Shown piece by piece: positions 61,821-64,000 of a stretch of 64,000 bases of DNA. Position numbers and translations under genes: made by a program. Source of the stretch: Tetrapisispora phaffii CBS 4417 (taxonomy: Eukaryota; Ascomycota; Saccharomycetes; Saccharomycetales; Saccharomycetaceae); contig NC_016523.1 in NCBI RefSeq assembly GCF_000236905.1, positions 62,001 to 126,000 on the forward strand, in the 5' to 3' direction. The notes beneath the pieces are model-generated. The model did not search any database. It saw only the letters and a list, made by a program, of their open reading frames with translations, and was not told where the DNA came from. Numbering within the stretch: position 1 is the first letter of the stretch; each line of letters begins with the position of its first letter.

Positions 61821-64000
61821 ATGAGTGACAACCCGTTTGAGAACCAAACGGTAGGCAGCAATTTGGGAACCGGATCTAATGATAATCTGTTGTCAAATTC
61901 AGATATATTTACCGAGTCCAATCCATCGTTGGTCTATTGCACAATGTCGATCCAAGAGACAATGGAAAAGTTAAACACTAATGGTACTACAGGTTTAGAT
62001 TCGATTGAGGAAGTTAGTCGTAGAAAGATTGAGTATGGTCCAAATGAAATTGTGGCAGAGGATGATGAAAGCTTATTCAAAAAATTTTTCATGAATTTCG
62101 TTGAGGATCCATTGATTTTATTATTGATAGGTTCTGCAGTGATTTCCTTTATTATGGGCAATATTGATGATGCCTTGAGTATCACAATGGCTATTGTCAT
62201 TGTCGTTACTGTTGGTTTTGTTCAAGAATATCGTTCCGAAAAATCTATAGAGGCTTTGAATAAATTAGTACCTGCTGAGTGCCATTTAATTAGAGGTGGT
62301 CAGAATTCAAAGATTTTGGCTTCAGGTTTAGTTCCAGGTGATTTAGTTCATTTCAAAATCGGTGATAGAATCCCAGCTGATTTAAGAATCATAGAACAAG
62401 TCGATTTATCCATTGATGAAAGTAACTTAACAGGTGAAAATGAGCCTGTTCATAAATCAGCAAAACATGTCAACAAAGACAGTTTTAACGATCAACCAAA
62501 CTGTTTCGTGCCAATCTCAAATAGAAATTCAATCGCGTTTATGGGCACTCTAGTGAGAGAAGGTCATGGTAAAGGTATTGTAATTGGTACTGGTGCTAAT
62601 ACATCCTTTGGGGCAGTCTGTGAAATGATGAGTAATATCGAAAAGCCAAAGACTCCATTACAATTGGCAATGGATAAACTAGGTAAAGATTTATCTTTCA
62701 TGAGTTTTATTGTCATCGGTATCATTTGTTTGATCGGTGTTATCCAAGGTAGATCGTGGTTAGAAATGTTCCAAATTTCGGTGTCTTTAGCTGTTGCAGC
62801 TATTCCTGAGGGTTTACCAATTATAGTCACTGTCACTTTAGCTCTTGGTGTCTTAAGAATGGCTAAACGTAAGGCTATTATCAGAAGATTACCAAGTGTT
62901 GAAACTTTAGGTTCTGTTAACATCATTTGCTCAGATAAAACTGGTACTTTAACTTCAAACCATATGACAGTCTCGAAGCTTTGGTGTTTAGGAAGTATGT
63001 CAAATAAATCAAACATTTTATCTTTGGAAAAAAATAAAGACGGCAACTTGAAGAACTATCTAACGGAAGATTTGAAAGCTACTTTAAAGGTCGCTAATAT
63101 TTGTAATAATGCTTCATTTTCTCAGGAACACGGTGCATTTTTAGGTAACCCAACAGATATTGCACTAGTTGAACAATTATCTAAGTTTGAGTTAACTGAT
63201 ATGAGATCGTCAATTAAAAAAACCAGTGAACTCGCCTTCAATTCAAAGAGGAAATATATGGCCGTCAAAGCCAAAAATAATGAAGATAAATCTACCATAT
63301 TTGTAAAAGGTGCATACGAAAAGGTTTTGGATCATTCTACTCACTACTTATCAAAAGCAGGTAAAATTGAAAAATTAACCCCAGCTATGAAAGATACCAT
63401 TATTGAATGTGCTAATACTTTGGCTTCCGAAGGTTTACGTGTATTATCTTTTGCAAGTATAGAAGTATCAAACGCATCAACTCCAGTTACAGAAGCAGAC
63501 ATTAAAGATTTGGTATTTTTTGGTTTAATCGGTATGAACGATCCTCCAAGACCAACAGTTAAGCCAGCTATTGAGCAATTATTGCAAGGTGGTGTTCATG
63601 TCATTATGATCACCGGTGACTCTGAAAATACTGCTCTAAGTATTGCCGAAGAAATAGGTATACCGATCATTAGTCCAGAGGTATCTATCTTAACTGGTGA
63701 CAAGTTGAATGACATGAACGATGACGAATTAGCTAGTGTTATTGATCGTGTTAATATTTTTGCTCGTGCAACTCCTGAACATAAATTGAATATTATTCGT
63801 GCATTAAGAAAAAGAGGTGATATTGTGGCTATGACTGGTGATGGTGTTAATGATGCACCAGCATTAAAATTGGCTGATATCGGTATTGCTATGGGTAATA
63901 TGGGTACTGATGTTGCTAAGGAAGCATCTGATATGGTTTTAACTGATGATGACTTTAGTACTATTTTAACTGCTATTGAAGAAGGTAAAGGTATCTTTAA
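61821..64000 (+). CDS. PMR1: Golgi Ca2+/Mn2+ P-type ATPase Pmr1 (5' part, cut by window end)
   Basis: The first 726 residues (of about 950 in S. cerevisiae) are present, from the ATG at 61821 (MSDNPFENQ). Pmr1 is a P2A (SPCA) ATPase that loads the Golgi with Ca2+ and Mn2+ for glycosylation and protein sorting. Landmarks are the actuator TGE in ESNLTGENEPVHK, the M4 ion-site motif AAIPEGLPI, the phosphorylation motif CSDKTGTLT (aspartate about 372), NPTDIALVEQL, FKGA-like FVKGAYEKVL, MITGDSENTA and GDGVNDAPALK. Cytosolic domains are nearly complete; the last membrane segments lie beyond 64000. In S. cerevisiae PMR1 is on chromosome VII, so the tRNA/LTR patch may mark a rearrangement breakpoint. 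Confidence 0.97.
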   Translation, partial: MSDNPFENQTVGSNLGTGSNDNLLSNSDIFTESNPSLVYCTMSIQETMEKLNTNGTTGLDSIEEVSRRKIEYGPNEIVAEDDESLFKKFFMNFVEDPLILLLIGSAVISFIMGNIDDALSITMAIVIVVTVGFVQEYRSEKSIEALNKLVPAECHLIRGGQNSKILASGLVPGDLVHFKIGDRIPADLRIIEQVDLSIDESNLTGENEPVHKSAKHVNKDSFNDQPNCFVPISNRNSIAFMGTLVREGHGKGIVIGTGANTSFGAVCEMMSNIEKPKTPLQLAMDKLGKDLSFMSFIVIGIICLIGVIQGRSWLEMFQISVSLAVAAIPEGLPIIVTVTLALGVLRMAKRKAIIRRLPSVETLGSVNIICSDKTGTLTSNHMTVSKLWCLGSMSNKSNILSLEKNKDGNLKNYLTEDLKATLKVANICNNASFSQEHGAFLGNPTDIALVEQLSKFELTDMRSSIKKTSELAFNSKRKYMAVKAKNNEDKSTIFVKGAYEKVLDHSTHYLSKAGKIEKLTPAMKDTIIECANTLASEGLRVLSFASIEVSNASTPVTEADIKDLVFFGLIGMNDPPRPTVKPAIEQLLQGGVHVIMITGDSENTALSIAEEIGIPIISPEVSILTGDKLNDMNDDELASVIDRVNIFARATPEHKLNIIRALRKRGDIVAMTGDGVNDAPALKLADIGIAMGNMGTDVAKEASDMVLTDDDFSTILTAIEEGKGIF

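Noticed and set aside
1..64000. CRISPR arrays, operons, prokaryotic regulatory elements
   Set aside because: The window is a yeast nuclear chromosome; no regularly spaced direct repeats of that type were seen.

Overview
This window is a piece of a budding-yeast (Saccharomycetaceae) chromosome. It is AT-rich, with compact mostly intronless genes, a TACTAAC branch-point intron, yeast-type tRNA genes and copia-type solo LTRs, and nearly every protein is recognisable as an orthologue of a Saccharomyces cerevisiae gene. Genes that in S. cerevisiae lie on different chromosomes are interleaved here on one track in a near-ancestral order: HAC1-AGX1-CAK1-CAF16-GYP8-EPL1-FRS2-LPD1-SMX2-GNA1-MDJ1-WWM1-CDC4-BLM10-VTC-MSH4 (chromosome VI left arm), SHM2-MNL2-ERG3-SPT8-FCF2 (chromosome XII) and CTF19-ULP1 (chromosome XVI). 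Expected neighbours such as STE2, BST1, BUD27, SEC4 and SMC1 are absent. This suggests a post-duplication yeast that resolved its gene losses differently from Saccharomyces, for example the Vanderwaltozyma/Tetrapisispora group. That placement is inference.

Layout. 1-3.3 kb: no gene seen. 3.3-8.2 kb: HAC1 (unfolded-protein-response bZIP factor), AGX1 and SHM2 (glycine/serine/one-carbon metabolism). 8.3-12.7 kb: MNL2 (ER glycoprotein degradation), an unrecognised 84-residue ORF, CAK1 (CDK-activating kinase). 13.0-17.6 kb: ERG3 (ergosterol), CAF16 and SPT8; ERG3's promoter and CAF16 lie in a sharply GC-rich island of about 1.4 kb. 17.7-29.9 kb: GYP8, EPL1 (NuA4), an SVL3/PAM1-like gene with an in-frame intron, FRS2 and FCF2. 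30.1-37.4 kb: LPD1, SMX2, GNA1, MDJ1, CTF19, WWM1. 38.4-56.3 kb: CDC4, BLM10, VTC2/3, ULP1 and MSH4. 56.4-60.7 kb: a tRNA/retrotransposon patch with tRNA-Asn, tRNA-Lys and nested solo LTRs with clean 5-bp target duplications. 61.8 kb to the end: PMR1, cut by the window edge.

Most striking points: (1) CDC4 and BLM10, adjacent genes, each have conserved N-terminal coding sequence in a different frame from the body. Both joins need a -1 step (equivalent to one missing base) at the same heptamer, T TTA AAA; the MSH4 C-terminus may need the same kind of step. Either these are A-run indels or sequence errors, or they are frameshift sites. (2) The GC island at CAF16 sits in conserved synteny. (3) The ERG3 promoter has three TCGTTTAG (Upc2/AR1-type) sites, one in the loop of a perfect 17-bp inverted repeat. 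(4) The SVL3/PAM1-like gene has an 84-nt intron that stays open in frame, so plain ORF calling would miss it. (5) The HAC1 homologue shows no visible Ire1 hairpin pair and reads straight through to a C-terminal tail.
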